Under the pieces are notes generated by a model, which was not told the DNA's origin, did no database searches, and saw only the letters and a list, made by a program, of their open reading frames with translations. Source: Lumbricus rubellus (lineage: Eukaryota > Annelida > Clitellata > Crassiclitellata > Lumbricidae). Taken from it: a DNA stretch of 64,000 bases. A program made the position numbers and the translations under genes. Below are positions 42,805-55,442 of the stretch, in pieces (position 1 is the stretch's first letter; each line of letters begins with the position of its first letter). Where the stretch lies: NCBI GenBank assembly GCA_945859605.1, contig OX243811.1, positions 31,095,453 through 31,159,452 of the forward strand, given 5' to 3'.

Positions 42805-43823
42805 CACTGTGTCCCAATAAATCGGGCACCCTTTTTTATAATGTGAATAAAACAGGCAAATCTTAATCGATTTTCAAAATTTCAAAACTGTTTTTATCTT
42901 GAGATAATTATCTACAAATTGGTAATTTATGAACAGCCCTCACTAAAAAATTACGTCATAATGACGTCGTTAATTTACTTTTTGAAACCAAATGTCAATA
43001 AAAACCGTTAGAGAATGGTGTTCAGCCAACTAGAGCCAAGTAGACAAAATTGCAACAAAATCTTACGGAAAAATAAACATTACGGCGCAAAAAGGTTATT
43101 CGAAATTTTCCGGACAAGGGATGGACAGTGAGCGGTCTAAATAAGCTTCTTAGAAAAATTGATTTGACCGGTTCGTCGGAGCGTCGCGCTCATAGAGATG
43201 TACGCTATATATATAAAATATATAGGCTAGAGAGAGTATGGCCTATCTCCTCTGCATGGAAATGTTAAGTCACCAACGACCTTATAATTATGTTAACGGA
43301 AATCACGCCAGTGACGTCACTCTGTGCAAACGACCAATCACAGGCGATTTCTTGTGCCGACCAATCACAGGCCATGTTCGTTTTAAAATTATTTAGTTTT
43401 CCAGCTGGCAGCTGATCGAAGTTGTAAGACTGTGATTGGTCGGCACAAGAAATCACCTGTGATTGGTCGGCACAAGAAATCGCTTGTGATTGGTCGGCAC
43501 AAGAAATCGCCTGTGATTGGTCGGCACTATTATTAGACAGCGACACCAATATGGCGGCGTGATATTCCCTCTAGCGTTATATTATTATAATACATCTCTA
43601 TGGTCGCGCTGGTATAAAAGTTGTGCTCGGTACTTAACATTTGAATTCTCTTATGCAAAAGACGTAATTGTGACGTCAATATTCATGCCAGAAACTTCAT
43701 ATTTGAATCAGTGTAAGATAATTATCTCAGGATAAAAACAGTTTTGAAATTTTGAAAATCGATTAAGATTTGCCTGTTTTATTCACATTATAAAAAGGGT
43801 GCCCGATTTATTGGGACACAGTG
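42805..43823. mobile_element. Tc1/mariner-type element with ~110-bp TIRs and transposase HTH remnant
   Basis: The element starts CACTGTGTCCCAATAAATCG and ends with the exact complement, flanked by TA on both sides, the Tc1/mariner target. The inverted termini extend for about 110 bp to TTGAGATAATTATC. At 43,115-43,205 one plus-strand frame encodes GWTVSGLNKLLRKIDLTGSS, the second helix-turn-helix region of mariner-like transposases. The DDE catalytic part is missing, so this is an internally deleted copy. The centre carries 27-bp repeats on both arms (43,324-43,375 and 43,428-43,526). Confidence 0.92.
43324..43526. repeat. 27-bp CCAAT-type repeats in inverted clusters
   Basis: Unit TGTGATTGGTCGGCACAAGA plus AATCGCC. 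About two copies lie in inverted orientation at 43,324-43,375 and about four in direct orientation at 43,428-43,526, so the two clusters can form a hairpin. Each unit contains ATTGG, the reverse complement of a CCAAT box. It is located in the interior of the mariner-type element. Confidence 0.9.
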
Positions 43824-44394
43824 TATATATGCGTGGTGTGCAATCTGCACGTATATAATATATACGTGTAATTACATGCAATATATATTTATGTACGCAT
43901 GTGTACATTGAGGATATAATTATGTAATGCATACATAATATATATGCACGCATATATTATATAGGTCTATACACATTATGCACAAGCCGGAAGGACCAGA
44001 AATCTTGAATTGCGTCGAAAGTGCTTCCGGAAAAAACTATCAACGTTCCATTGCAAGCTACTTCCTTGAAAGTAAGAAGATGCTAGCATGCGTGAGATGG
44101 TGGTAAGCACGGAAAGACTTTGAACAAGTGAGCTCCTGTGTAGGGTCTACCAGGACGTTTTTTTAACGCGCAGTTGTGCAGAAAATGTGCAGTTGTAGAA
44201 GCACTTCTGTACAGTTAAAACTAGCAAAAAGGTAACTGTTCTCCGATTGGAAGTATAATTTACCATGGATGATGGGAAAGGAAAGAAGGAGTTTGTGCAA
44301 TTCTAAAGATTCCTTAAAAACAGCCATAGGGTCTACTCTATTCTATAGGAAGTGGGTTGAAAATAATTATTATACTTTAGGCAAATTTGTGACC
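43824..44394. other. AT-rich intergenic sequence
   Basis: 43,824-43,980 is rich in (TATA)n-type alternating sequence. The remainder shows no open frame with recognisable content. Confidence 0.5.
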
Positions 44395-44590
44395 AGTTCG
44401 TCACCTTGCAGCCGGAAGGTTGCAGGTTCGTATCCACCTCAAGCGCCGGTAGGGACCTTGGGCAAGTCCTTCACTCGCAATTGCTCAGCGTTTCGGGGTG
44501 AAACTCCGATGCAGTGTCCGCGCTGTAGTTTGGAGCGCCTCTGAGTAGATAGCTTGAAGGGGCGATATAATAAGTGCACATATCAACAAA
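44395..44590 (+). mobile_element. tRNA-derived SINE, 5'-truncated copy
   Basis: Shares GCCGGAAGGTTGCAGGTTCG (B-box region 44,425-44,435), GACCTTGGGCAAGTCCTTCA and the tail AGCTTGAAGGGGCGATATAA with the SINE at 16,119-16,346. The A box is missing. Confidence 0.85.
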
Positions 44591-44677
44591 TTAAAATATT
44601 AGGCCTATAGCTCAAACTTATAATAAACTTTTGGGCATAGTATAGTTGTTTGTATTATTAACACTTTAGGTCTGCTA

Positions 44678-44895
44678 CTTACTTACTTACTTATTGGCCT
44701 AACGCGCTTCATTTTATTAAAAGAAATTTCCAAACACTATTAGACCTGCTACTAACTTACTTTTCAAGTCTAAGGCAGGGCATTACGCATTTCATTTAAT
44801 TAAAAGATATGTGTATACTAGGCTTACTTACTTACTTACGTTGTACTTACTTACTTACTAATTACTTGCTTACTTACTTACTTAATTACTTACAG
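44678..44895. repeat. (ACTT)n microsatellite blocks
   Basis: Several runs of TACTTACTTACTT separated by a duplicated segment of about 70 bp containing AACGCGCTTCATTTTATTA-like text. This suggests a tandem duplication of a repeat-bearing unit. Confidence 0.85.
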
Positions 44896-44969
44896 AATTT
44901 AACGCTTTTCACTTTTATTAATTAAAAGAAATCTTCGACGTTTTCAAGCGATATTATAATTAATCATAT

Positions 44970-45013
44970 TGACGTCACTCCTATTTCCGCCCGCCCGAGC
45001 ATTAATGACGTCA
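44970..45013. promoter_or_regulatory. Pair of full CRE palindromes
   Basis: TGACGTCA occurs at 44,970-44,977 and again at 45,006-45,013, separated by a GC-rich CCGCCCGCCCGAGC. This could be a CREB/ATF-responsive promoter or enhancer. No adjacent gene start was recognised, so the target is unknown. Confidence 0.4.
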
Positions 45014-45384
45014 TCGTCATTGTCTGTCCATCTTTTGCAACGGTTGGAATTGACTTCCGTAACGGATCTCTGTCGATTTAACGATCGAAAATCTGCGATT
45101 TATTTGCCATAATAATAAATGAATTTTCGATGCGTTTCAGCTCGATAACTGAGACATGACTTTCTTGGGAACCTCTTATACTTGTGGACCGATGTCGATG
45201 ATCGGTATACGATCCGTTCTTATCCTTGGCTGGAGGGGACAGCGGCAACGACGAAAGTGCTTCCGGAAGTTCACATACGCCAGGATCAGGTATAGGCTAC
45301 TACCTGACGACGCTCTTTTCCGAGGTCAGTTTTCAGTGTGATCACTCTGGCCGTTCTCAGTCAGACGAGGTCGAAATAATAATA

Positions 45385-45445
45385 AGCGGTAATTGTCCGT
45401 GGGGTAATTGTCCGGCGGGGTAATTGTCCGGGGTAATTGTTCTAG
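45385..45445. repeat. GGGTAATTGTCCG short tandem repeat
   Basis: Four imperfect copies of GGTAATTGTCCG in about 55 bp. Confidence 0.8.
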
Positions 45446-45849
45446 AACCGGTCAATATAGGCCTATAAGGAACACGTCTTGCTTTTGGGACAAATCACCG
45501 ATGAAAGTTAATAAGATCATATGGAGGAGACATGGCGGAGGGTTTATTCTGTTCCTCAGGCCCCTCAACCGGCAGGATAATTATAAGCCTCAAGGCTCTA
45601 GACAAACAGGTCTCCGTTGTCTATATACAGTGTATATCCAGCGGACGATATGGTTTTGTTCTGTTTGCTGACATTTATTAATTGCTATTGCATGGACGCA
45701 CACTTGAACGAAGATAAATCAATTACTAGAAGTGTGTAGATATACAGCATATAGGCTATACTCAAACAAATCTTTTATTTTCCAAAAAATATTGAGGTAT
45801 AATAAATTCAAACTGAAACTACTGCGCCAAAAACAATATCAAACGATAT

Positions 45850-45990
45850 CTACTACTACCACTACTGCTGCTACTGCTGCTTCTGCTTCTGCTGCTACTC
45901 TAACTCTACTACTACTACTGCTACTGCTTTTACTGCTGCTGCTACTGCTGCTGCTTCTTCTTCTTCTACTACTACTACTACTACTGCAGT
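45850..45990. repeat. (CTACTG)n / (CTT)n trinucleotide-rich tract
   Basis: ACTACTGCTGCTACTGCTGC-type repetition. It produces a poly-Leu open frame that is not a gene. Confidence 0.9.
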
Positions 45991-46019
45991 GTATCATGGC
46001 TACTACAGCTGAGTTTTAA

Positions 46020-47451
46020 TTTTCAGTCAAATGCTAAGAGTTTTGGTCCAATTATTATGACACTTTTTGTTGGGGACTACTTTTCATCGGGACACAGCTG
46101 GTGTAGGCCTAAAATTGTTATGCCGAAGTCAAAGTCATACAGTTTTGTCTAAACTCTAAAGTGATGTTGACCATTTCAATGAACATGACTCGCTCTGAAA
46201 TTCTAAATAATTTTAGCAGACATACAACTGGAGCCAAGCACAATCGCCGCCGCCATCTATCGATTAACCATGTCACGATTTCAACTGCTGCGAGTGGTCT
46301 CCTATATATTAATAACATTATATTAATTATTATTAATTATTAATTATTATCACAACTCCTGCAGACGATTTGTGACCTAATAACTATTTAACCACTCTCT
46401 AACTTGTCGAGGGGTTGAGGGCTTGATGGTGAAACCACCAATTAGCTCTTCTTCTAACCCATTACCCATTCACCAGCTGAAACGTGTTGTAGAGCAGTCA
46501 GTAATAGCAATTAAAATAATGACGACTTCTATAGTGCCGTAACATACCATAATTCATTCATTCATTCATACACTCAAGAATTTTATATAGCGCTTCTTCA
46601 AGGGGACTACTCAAAAGCGTTACCGACTCTAGCATGGTAAAAAAGGGACAGTTTTGAGTTTAATAAAAAAATAATAGCCTAATGTTTCAGTAATAACCCC
46701 AGAAAGTAGACGTATCTCATCTGTAACAAACGAAGTCAGCTCAAATATCTCGCCGTTCATTGCTTCGTGTGTAACATATTAATTATCAACGTTAGATTTT
46801 GACCTACATTCTTAACTTCTTATGCAGTCTACCTTGATAAAATGATCTATAAGATACATTCGACTCCCACACTTCGTTCCTCACGACTGAAAACACTGCC
46901 CCTGAAACGATGATCGTGACAATTTTGCAGCTTATTCTGTTCGTCTCATGAGCGGAGTTGGGTTTCCTTTTGGGGGGAGGGGGGGTTGAAAACTTGGGTT
47001 CTGGTTGGGGCGGAGAGTTAGTCCACATCGAGCGGAGCCGAAACATTTTTTTCTCCGCCAAAAAAGTTGATGACCCTTTTTTCAGTCATTTGATTGAAGT
47101 ATCGTAAGTTTCGTTCGCTCCCGAATATATTTTCGAGTCTGGGCCTCTTCTTGGGGGGGGGGGCTAACCCCGAGAAAAATTACCATTTTCACGGTGAAAC
47201 AGATGAATATGGGCCTTCTTGAGGGGCATAGCCCCCCCTTACCCCCTGAAAAACTCCGTCCATGGTTTGTCTCTTCGTATTTTAACCAACTGCCCATTTT
47301 TCTGTCTGTCTATCATCCTATATATATATATTTTGTGTGTGTGCGTGTGCGTGCTCCTGTCTTTCTGTTTATAACATCCATTACTACATCTCGGAGGCGA
47401 CAGACATGTTTAAATCAGTGTGTGCAGGTGTATGTGTGTCTGTCTGCCTGC

Positions 47452-47485
<34 letters not shown>

Positions 47486-47503
47486 TTCTGTTCATATCCG
47501 TTA
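46020..47503. other. Intergenic region downstream of the second GPCR
   Basis: Contains a LINE/SINE tail fragment at 46,583-46,645, two G-rich stretches with related text at 46,970-47,010 and 47,150-47,260 (GGGGGGGG next to AAACTCCG-like text), and a (CTGT)n run at 47,440-47,490 directly beyond the GPCR stop codon. No gene recognised. Confidence 0.5.
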
Positions 47504-50500
47504 CTACATCTCGGACACGACAGACATGGCCGTCGCTCCTTTTCTCGTGACGTTCGATGGTGACGTCGTCGATCGAGCTCCGTTCTGACTGGCAAAAGAA
47601 CGGAGGACGTAATTGCGTCTGGATCTCGTCTTGACGTCATATCCGGTGGTCAGTGCGACGTCATCGTGACGTACTCGACGGACGCGATTGTGCGGCAGAC
47701 GACAGCAGGGAGTACGACGACACGAACTGCGCAGACTCCGACGGAAATTGTTCGACATGAAACCATAGATGATGGGATTGGCACAGCTCTGCAGGTACGG
47801 TAACAGGTGAATCATCAGCTGAAAAAATATATATACCATTTAAAAAATAGTTTATACTTTTAAGCAGTAGTTTATGATAAAAAATTTAAAATATCAGCGA
47901 TGTAAGTAACCATAAAATAACCGTAACCACAGTTTTTATTGCTCAAAGTGACATATGACAAACATCTTTATTACATAGGCTATTGTAATAGAAACTAACA
48001 AAAAGCAAATGAAGAGAACCCTTAAGGGACTACTGTAACTGTCCCACTGTCAGGGTTTCCATAATACAAGTGCAAGTAAACAGCAACAGGTTATACGAAT
48101 AATAGAGCATTAAAGTATTAGGCCCTAAAGTGAAATTTTATCTTAACTAGTTAACTAAACATCTTGACATAAGTAGTGCGTAAGTATGGGAGCCAGAAAT
48201 ATACATGCATACATACTTGGTGTATAGATGACTAAAAGCACCGTTTCATATTCTAAATAGGCCTATAGGGCCTATTATGTATTTGCTCCTGCGATGCTCT
48301 ATAGTGCTTAACATTTCTTATAACTGCAGTGCATCATATATCGCACGATCTTTATTTTTATTGCCTTTTTACCGTCATTGGACATGGAGCGATGTTGAAT
48401 ATATTCTTTAATTTGACGCTCTATAAATGCTATTTTAACATAATCGTGAGAATTATATTCCAGTTGTTGGACATTTCTCATGCGTTTCCAATCCCGGAGC
48501 AAATGTGGCCATGTATAGTCTATAGCCAATTCCCTCTCTCCAAATTGCCTCCTCCTCCTTCTCCTTCTTCTCCTTCACCTCCTCCTCCTCCTTCTCTTCC
48601 TCCTCAGCCTCCTCCCTTTCATGACACTCACCATGACGTAGAAAGCGGAGTCACTGTGTAATAGCGTCATCTGGTGTCGCTTCATGACGTTCAGAACCCA
48701 TTTTGGTCCCCAGCAGCAGAAGAAAACAGCGATTATCGTCAGCAGCATCTTGATGACCTGCAGTGAATGAAAGACGCACACGAGACTTAAAACGAGACTT
48801 AAACGAGACTTAAACGAGACTTAAACGAGACTTAAAAAACTGGACACAGGGAGAAGCCATGCACGTACTGCTCTAAGTATAATTGGAAACATTGAACGTG
48901 GTTCATTGGTTCCTTGAAGTGTAGATTAATTGAACGTTCTAAGTTTAAAGCCGTGATAATGGGTTTTTTTTAGCCTGTGGGGCAATTGATTCTCTCGCTT
49001 ATGAACATCAGCACGAGTTGTTCATTAAACCTTATTCTCATGCGCTGTAAAACTTCCTTTTCAGTGGAAATCGTTCATGTGCTGTTCCGTATTGTTCAGC
49101 ATTCTCTGTTTAGTCGCATCTGCTTAGATTAGCTTTTGATGGCGCCTCATGGCGGCCATTAAGTATAGGCTATAATAAGCTTTGGTGGGGTTCTAAAAAG
49201 GCGTAACATTGATCGATAGGCTTAGCGTATAGGCTACATGTAGCCTACACTATAATTAATCGCTGTTAATAAATTATAATTATCATAACCATAAAACCAC
49301 ATTAAAAATACATTTTATTGATCCCGAGTCAACGCAATGACATCGAAAAAAAGAAGTAGGGCGTATACACAATGGAAAAAACAACAGACTAACAACAATG
49401 GATCAGAAGGACTACGACCATGAGGAACATGGATTCCGCTTGTGCACGGCCAAAAAATATCGCAGATGGCTAAGGCAATTTAGTTGCAATATTGCCTATA
49501 GTGAGAAAGATGCATGAAGTGAAGCAATGAAAAAATGAAAGCATGTTAATATAAGGTTTCGTATCAGACTAGTGTCAGACGCCCACGTGTAAGCCTATAC
49601 CGGTACCGGTACCGTGTTGCTTGCAACTTACACACAGATTGCAGCTGTAATTAGTTATGCCTACGGTGTCTGGTTCACAAGGCATCGGCTGATAGTACAG
49701 AAAAGCCACAGCCGCAGACAGGTCACTAGCCAAAAAATAGACGGAGCCGACTACGACAGAGAGGGAACCTAAGGTGGCTAAACAATCTGGAAAGGTAAGC
49801 TGTTGAAAGTTGGGTACAAAGTGACATAATAAGCAACTGAACGAACAGATCCACCGTATATAATAATAATTATAATAATTCATTCATTCCGAAAACTTAA
49901 ATAATTACAGGGAGAGTTGTGTTGTTGTTATTATTTATTTATAGACAATCATGTAGACTCTCACTTGTTTTCTGGCGTCTCTGATGTCTTGACCACGGTG
50001 ACTGGTCTGCCTTTGGACAGGCGTTCTAGTCTCCGAAACGCCAGTGGTACTCCCACTACCAGCGCCCCCACCTCCTGCTGCTGCTGCTCCTCCTCCAATG
50101 CCACCACCTGTTGGCTGACTGGTCGTCGAACACAACAGACGACCTCTGCCACCGGCGCCCCCTCCTGATTCACTCGAGCTGGAAAAATGCAATCACATTG
50201 CAATGGTTGTTGTTTGTTGTTGTTGTTTGTTGTTGTTGTTTGTTGTTTGTTTCAGTTCAACGACATTGTGTGATAACAGAGATTGTTAGCGTCGCCTTTC
50301 TCTCTTATCCAGGCTTAGGACTGGCACTGTGAGAGTGCGAAAGGTGGCGGAGTTGGAAAGCAATGAACGCTTGTTGCAGGATTAGAAATGCGATGCAATG
50401 TGATCTCGTCGCTTTATGCCAGTTACATGATCACCGGGATCTATTTTTCTCAAAACTTTATCATATTTTTGTGCCGTCATTGCAATCGTCGTCATTATCA

Positions 50501-50535
50501 TCATCATCGTCGTTGTCGTCGTCGTCATCATCATC

Positions 50536-50624
<89 letters not shown>

Positions 50625-50732
50625 TATCATCATCATCGTCGTTGTCGTCATCATTATCACCATCATCATCGTCGTCGCCACCGTCATCACCGTCATCATT
50701 ATATTGTCGTCATCATCATCATTATATCGTCG

Positions 50733-50823
<91 letters not shown>

Positions 50824-51593
50824 TATATCGTCGTCAACATCATCATCGCTTCCACCACCACCATCGCCGTATAGTCATCCTCATCCTCATCATCAACAAC
50901 AACAACAACTTCGTAATTAAACCGTGTTGCTCTAAGACAAACATAATTAATATTTCAGTTAGCAACAAATCATAGTCTGCGAAGTTTATCTTCATTAATT
51001 ATGAACAGCAAATTAATTACTGTTGCATAAATAGTATGAGGTCTGCATGTCAAGTGCGTGAACACAGTTTATATGCTTATCTGTGCAGTGTGCACATGCA
51101 TGCGCATGCATACTGACTTACATGTACGTACATGTACATGTACATACAAAGTCCTACATGCGTTTGCAAATCCATTCATGCATGCATAGCATACACACGT
51201 GCGTACGTATACATTCACACATACATATAGGCCTATGCATAATTTACAATAGGAAAGTATAAGTGACGCAAATTTTGTTGACACGTTTTAAGCTAATCAA
51301 CTGCAGAGCGAGGCTAATTTATAACAATGGCTATTGTGACTGAATGAATAAATAATAAATATAATTGACCTGCAGTCTGGATGCGTCATACGCGACAGTT
51401 CCTTGGTGCTGATCCAGAGGACGAGGATGACGAAGGCATAGCAGAATCCCATGAGGAATACAGGGATGAGGAACATGACGATCAGCTGGTACCAGGCGAA
51501 TGCAATGCGTGCTGCGTTGCTGACGCTGCTATCGGCGCACGTCACGATCACCATGTGCTCGTCATGACTGTAGTAAAGACCTTCCGTTGTGTC
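47504..51593 (-). CDS. Class-A GPCR, peptide-receptor-like, 3' half (TM5 to C-terminus)
   Basis: Four minus-strand exons with matching phases. 51370-51593: extracellular loop 2 and TM5, with FAWYQLIVMFLIPVFLMGFC followed by WISTKELSRMTHP. 49965-50178: Gly/Ala-rich intracellular loop 3, ending IRDARKQ. 48632-48757: TM6, with VIKMLLTIIAVFFCCWGPKW. 47504-47818: TM7 and tail, with CANPIIYGFMSNNFRRSL, stop TAG at 47506-47504. The ARKQ-VIKML junction, CWGP and NPIIY are canonical class-A features. The tail is basic and Ser-rich, with CRRTPCCR as a possible palmitoylation site. TM6 and TM7 resemble neuropeptide or orphan receptors of invertebrates; I cannot assign a ligand. Exons for TM1-TM4 were not found and should lie to the right of 51,593. 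Confidence 0.88.
49632..49799 (-). other. Possible cassette exon within the second GPCR gene
   Basis: A 168-bp segment between the loop-3 and TM6 exons with an acceptor-like CAACTTTCAACAG and a strong GTAAGT donor. It is open for exactly 56 codons in phase 0, the phase of the flanking exons. It encodes a hydrophobic stretch (GSLSVVVGSVYFLASDLSAA) followed by a Cys-rich end (CEPDTVGITNYSCNLC). It would insert between ARKQ and VIKML. I do not recognise the sequence; it may instead be a chance open stretch or an exon of another gene. Confidence 0.3.
50205..50265. repeat. (TTG)n tract
   Basis: TTGTTTGTTGTTGTTG-type repeats between the loop-3 exon acceptor and a dispersed repeat. Confidence 0.85.
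50266..50375 (+). repeat. Dispersed repeat (SINE-like body), copy 2
   Basis: Same family as 27,757-27,895: GATAACAGAG, GTTAGCGTCGCC, TATCCAGGCT, then GGTGGCGGAGTT. Confidence 0.65.
50485..50835. repeat. (ATC)n microsatellite, about 350 bp
   Basis: Two long runs of ATC/TCA with GTC interruptions, located in an intron of the second GPCR gene. All frames are open as poly-His, poly-Ser or poly-Ile; none is a gene. Confidence 0.97.
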
Positions 51594-53440
51594 CTACGTA
51601 ACGTTAAGGACAACATCACCAGCGTTAGTTACAATCATCAATTTAACGGCGACTGCATGCATGGTCACATTGGACAGTGCTTTAATCTAGGCATCTCATG
51701 GGGAAGAATGACATTGAACAGAAAACAATCTAGCGCTGTTGTTTACATGTAGCCTATGCGTAGGTAATATTCCCAGAAAAATCATTTATCAATACGCAAA
51801 ATTTCTTCCACCCACAAAAATAATATATATATGATGTAATGTTGATATGTAAACATGTGTGTAAACACACAACATCATATGTAGCCAATATGTTTGTCGG
51901 AATTTTAGAGAGAGATTAAAAGGGTCATTAGGAAAATTCCGAAAAATCGACCGGACGATGGGTGCCGTTTGTTCCCCCCCCCCCAAAGCCCCACACACGT
52001 GAATTCATCCCCTCCCAAAGCAGAGGGACTAAATTAAACACCGCTGCATGGGCTTTCCAGCAACGATATATTAATTGCCACATAACGATAATGATAACGA
52101 TTGTACTAGCGATATCGATAACGATAACGATTGTATTAACGATATAATTACTAATGCATGCGCACTTGCCAGATGCAAATAAAGGCTACTTAATTATTTA
52201 TTTATTATAACCAGCGTCATCGTCGTCATCACTGATGAAGATACATTTGTCGCCATCATCGTTTTAGCATTACCCAAGCTTACATTAAAATGATGAAGAT
52301 ACATATTTTGTCGCCATCCTCTTTTTAGCATTATCCAAGCTTACATTAAAATGACTGGATGCGCTGCAGCCGAAAGAAAATTTATATAGCCTATCCTATC
52401 CTGATCAGATTTGATCTCTAGTCTCTATTCATTACGATAATGGTTAATCTGATCCATATACTCTAACGTCATCTATTAGCTTATCAACACTGGTAATCAT
52501 CTCTTAGTGAACCGCGATCAAAACTCGCTAGAGAAATCAAGTCTAAATTCGGCAGCAAAGCAGTGTAACTACTAACTAATTAATTATATATAGATATATA
52601 TATATATAGGCATATCCTTTACTCGACCTTGTGAAGTCTAGCGTTGGAATATCCGCTTTGACTTAAGCATTCGCGGATTTGAGAATAAAGCGAGTTCTTA
52701 ACTGAAAGCAAAAATCTTTGGCTGGAAGCCACGCGCGGTCATCGCACTCTGAATGAGCGAGTGAATAAAGCCCTATAAGGCGATCGGATGAAACGGCGGC
52801 GTTGTCAGCACGGGTAAAAATTTCATCCCTTTTTAGTGGTCGCCAGAGGGACCAATTAGGCTTACGGTCGTGTCAATACGGGAAAACAAGCACAGCCCTT
52901 TTTGACACACACGTTCCTTCCAAGAAACGCCGCAGCGTGTGGCGTCCTCAATCAAGGCCAATTTTCCAGCTGCTGTGCTTGTAGTGTAATGACAGCGTCA
53001 CACACTAACGTGGTCAGAATAAGCAGCAGTGTCTGACACCGTTCGAAAAGAAGAGCAGTTGAGTGCACTTCAGTCAGATATGGTTGTGAGGGTTGTGAAT
53101 GAACGGCGCTAGATTTTTGCCTATCGACCATGCACGGAGACAGTGACTACCAATTTCCTGGCAGTCGTGATGACAGCAGTAGGCTACTGTTGCTGAATGC
53201 TGATGAGACCAAAAATTAATTATTAGCGGTTAAATAATTTATATTATTGCAATAGAAGTACCCAGTGGCAGAGTAAGCCTTGTGTTGCTTACTGGTATTG
53301 AACTAGAAATACAGCATGATTAGCTCATTGTTGGTGGCAACAGAAAAATGTTCTTCATCATTAATTTAGACACTGTGCGTCTGACAGTGCTAGGAATACG
53401 TACGTGGCACGTGCAGAATGACCGTGATCTACTTGTGCTG
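51594..53440. other. No gene recognised; upstream side of second GPCR
   Basis: AT-rich sequence with a short GATAACGATAACGATT tandem at 52,085-52,140 and a direct duplication at 52,225-52,290 and 52,285-52,355 (TGATGAAGATACAT, then TTTTTAGCATTA, CCAAGCTTACATTAAAATGA). Missing GPCR exons were looked for here without success. Confidence 0.45.
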
Positions 53441-53454
53441 CTCCTGGTTACACT

Positions 53455-53985
<531 letters not shown>

Positions 53986-54084
53986 ACTCATTTCCTGCTC
54001 TCCTCTCATTTTCACTCATTCATTGATCAATTAAGCTCCCAATCTCACCGTTGACTTATCCTACGTGGCCCCCCATACATCTGT

Positions 54085-54235
54085 CTGTAATCTGTATGCC
54101 TGTTTGTCTCTGTCTGTCTCTTTCTCTCTCTCTGTCTCTCTATCTGTATCTCTCTGTCTCTCTTTCTCTCTCTCTGTCTCTCTATCTGTATCTGTCTGTC
54201 TGTATGTCTCTCTCTATCTCTATCTCTCTCCCATT
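54085..54235. repeat. (CTGTCTCT)n tract
   Basis: Repeated TGTCTCTCTATCTGTATCTC blocks, at least two 50-bp tandem copies. Confidence 0.92.
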
Positions 54236-54490
54236 TGCTGCCATAGAAATCCTGCAGTGTGTCCATGTCTTTGGACGTCGATCATCAGCCAGCCGTTTCT
54301 CAATCGCTTACTTTCTCTCTTCTTTCTCTCAATGTCTGCTTCCGTTTTCGGACGCGTTTATTCGCCACAAATGAAGAATGTAAAGGAAAACAAAATTAAG
54401 TACAGACAGATACTAAACTGACGTACATGCACAATGCACATGCACATAATGCAGTGTAATGTAGACTCTGCTTTCGTTTTGTCTGTATAG

Positions 54491-55442
54491 CAGTGGTGGC
54501 CAACCTTTTGTACTCAGTGTGCCACAAACTATCACCCGTACCGTCCGCGTGCCACTATACATATACCTGACGAGAAGAATTGTAGCCTGTTACAATTTAA
54601 AACTTGCACTTGCATATATTAAAATAACTATATATATATATATATAAATTCCATGGTCCTCCGTGCCTAAATATAATACATATATATATATATATATATG
54701 AAAATTTTGTATTTGGTCTCATCACAGCGTGTGTCCATGGCTGCAATGTTAGACATTATTATTGCTTAGATTTTGAACCTTACAAATCTTGAAAAAGACT
54801 TTACTCGCCATCAGAATGAGTTTTCTTTCATGCTGATGTCAGACTTAACTTGTATAAGTTTGACTATCATTATCAATTCATCACTTGTTTTGTCAAAAAA
54901 TGACTGTTCTGTCTAAAAGATTCTTTCTCTAAAATTAGTTTGATAGCTTACCTAGGCCGGTGGTTTTCATTAGAGTTTCCCTGTAACTCACTGAAGTGAA
55001 GTTCAGTGTTAATTATTTACATGCACCACAACTGTAGCAATGTGTAGCATTGCTAAAGACATAACCAACAGGAATCTCTTCCTTACTTTGATCCTGAAAA
55101 CCTACAGTGGGCTTAAACTCAATTTCTTATCTCTGAATGGATGCTGTGGAGTATGGACTTTGACCACCAGCCGACTGACAGTGATGAGCCTGCCCCCCCC
55201 CCCCACTTCGAGCGCCTGTGCTGTGTCCGTCAGCAGTTAATTAACCTTTCCCTGGTCAGAGGTCACTGCAGCTACGGAGTTACAGAGGCGCCTGAGATTC
55301 ACCTAAGTCTGCCCTAAGAGATAACATTGTAAACTAGCAGATCCAGCATAAATATTTTTCAAACATTCCATGGCCCTCCGTGCCACTCATCATAGGCCGG
55401 CGTGCCACAAGTGGCACGCGTGCCGCAGGTTGGCCACCACTG
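54491..55442. mobile_element. hAT-type non-autonomous element (952 bp), perfect 8-bp target duplication
   Basis: Starts CAGTGGTGGCCAACC and ends GGTTGGCCACCACTG (perfect 15-bp inverted termini). It is flanked by CTGTATAG on both sides (54,483-54,490 and 55,443-55,450). The subterminal motif GTGCCAC recurs in both orientations. No transposase domain is visible. The TIR resembles those of Charlie/hAT elements. Confidence 0.94.

Noticed and set aside
47410..47640. 76-codon Arg/Asp/Gln-rich frame on the minus strand
   Set aside because: It overlaps the true C-terminus of the second GPCR in another frame and runs into (CTGT)n.
50363..50975. Poly-His/Ser/Met open frames
   Set aside because: They are an (ATC)n microsatellite inside a GPCR intron.
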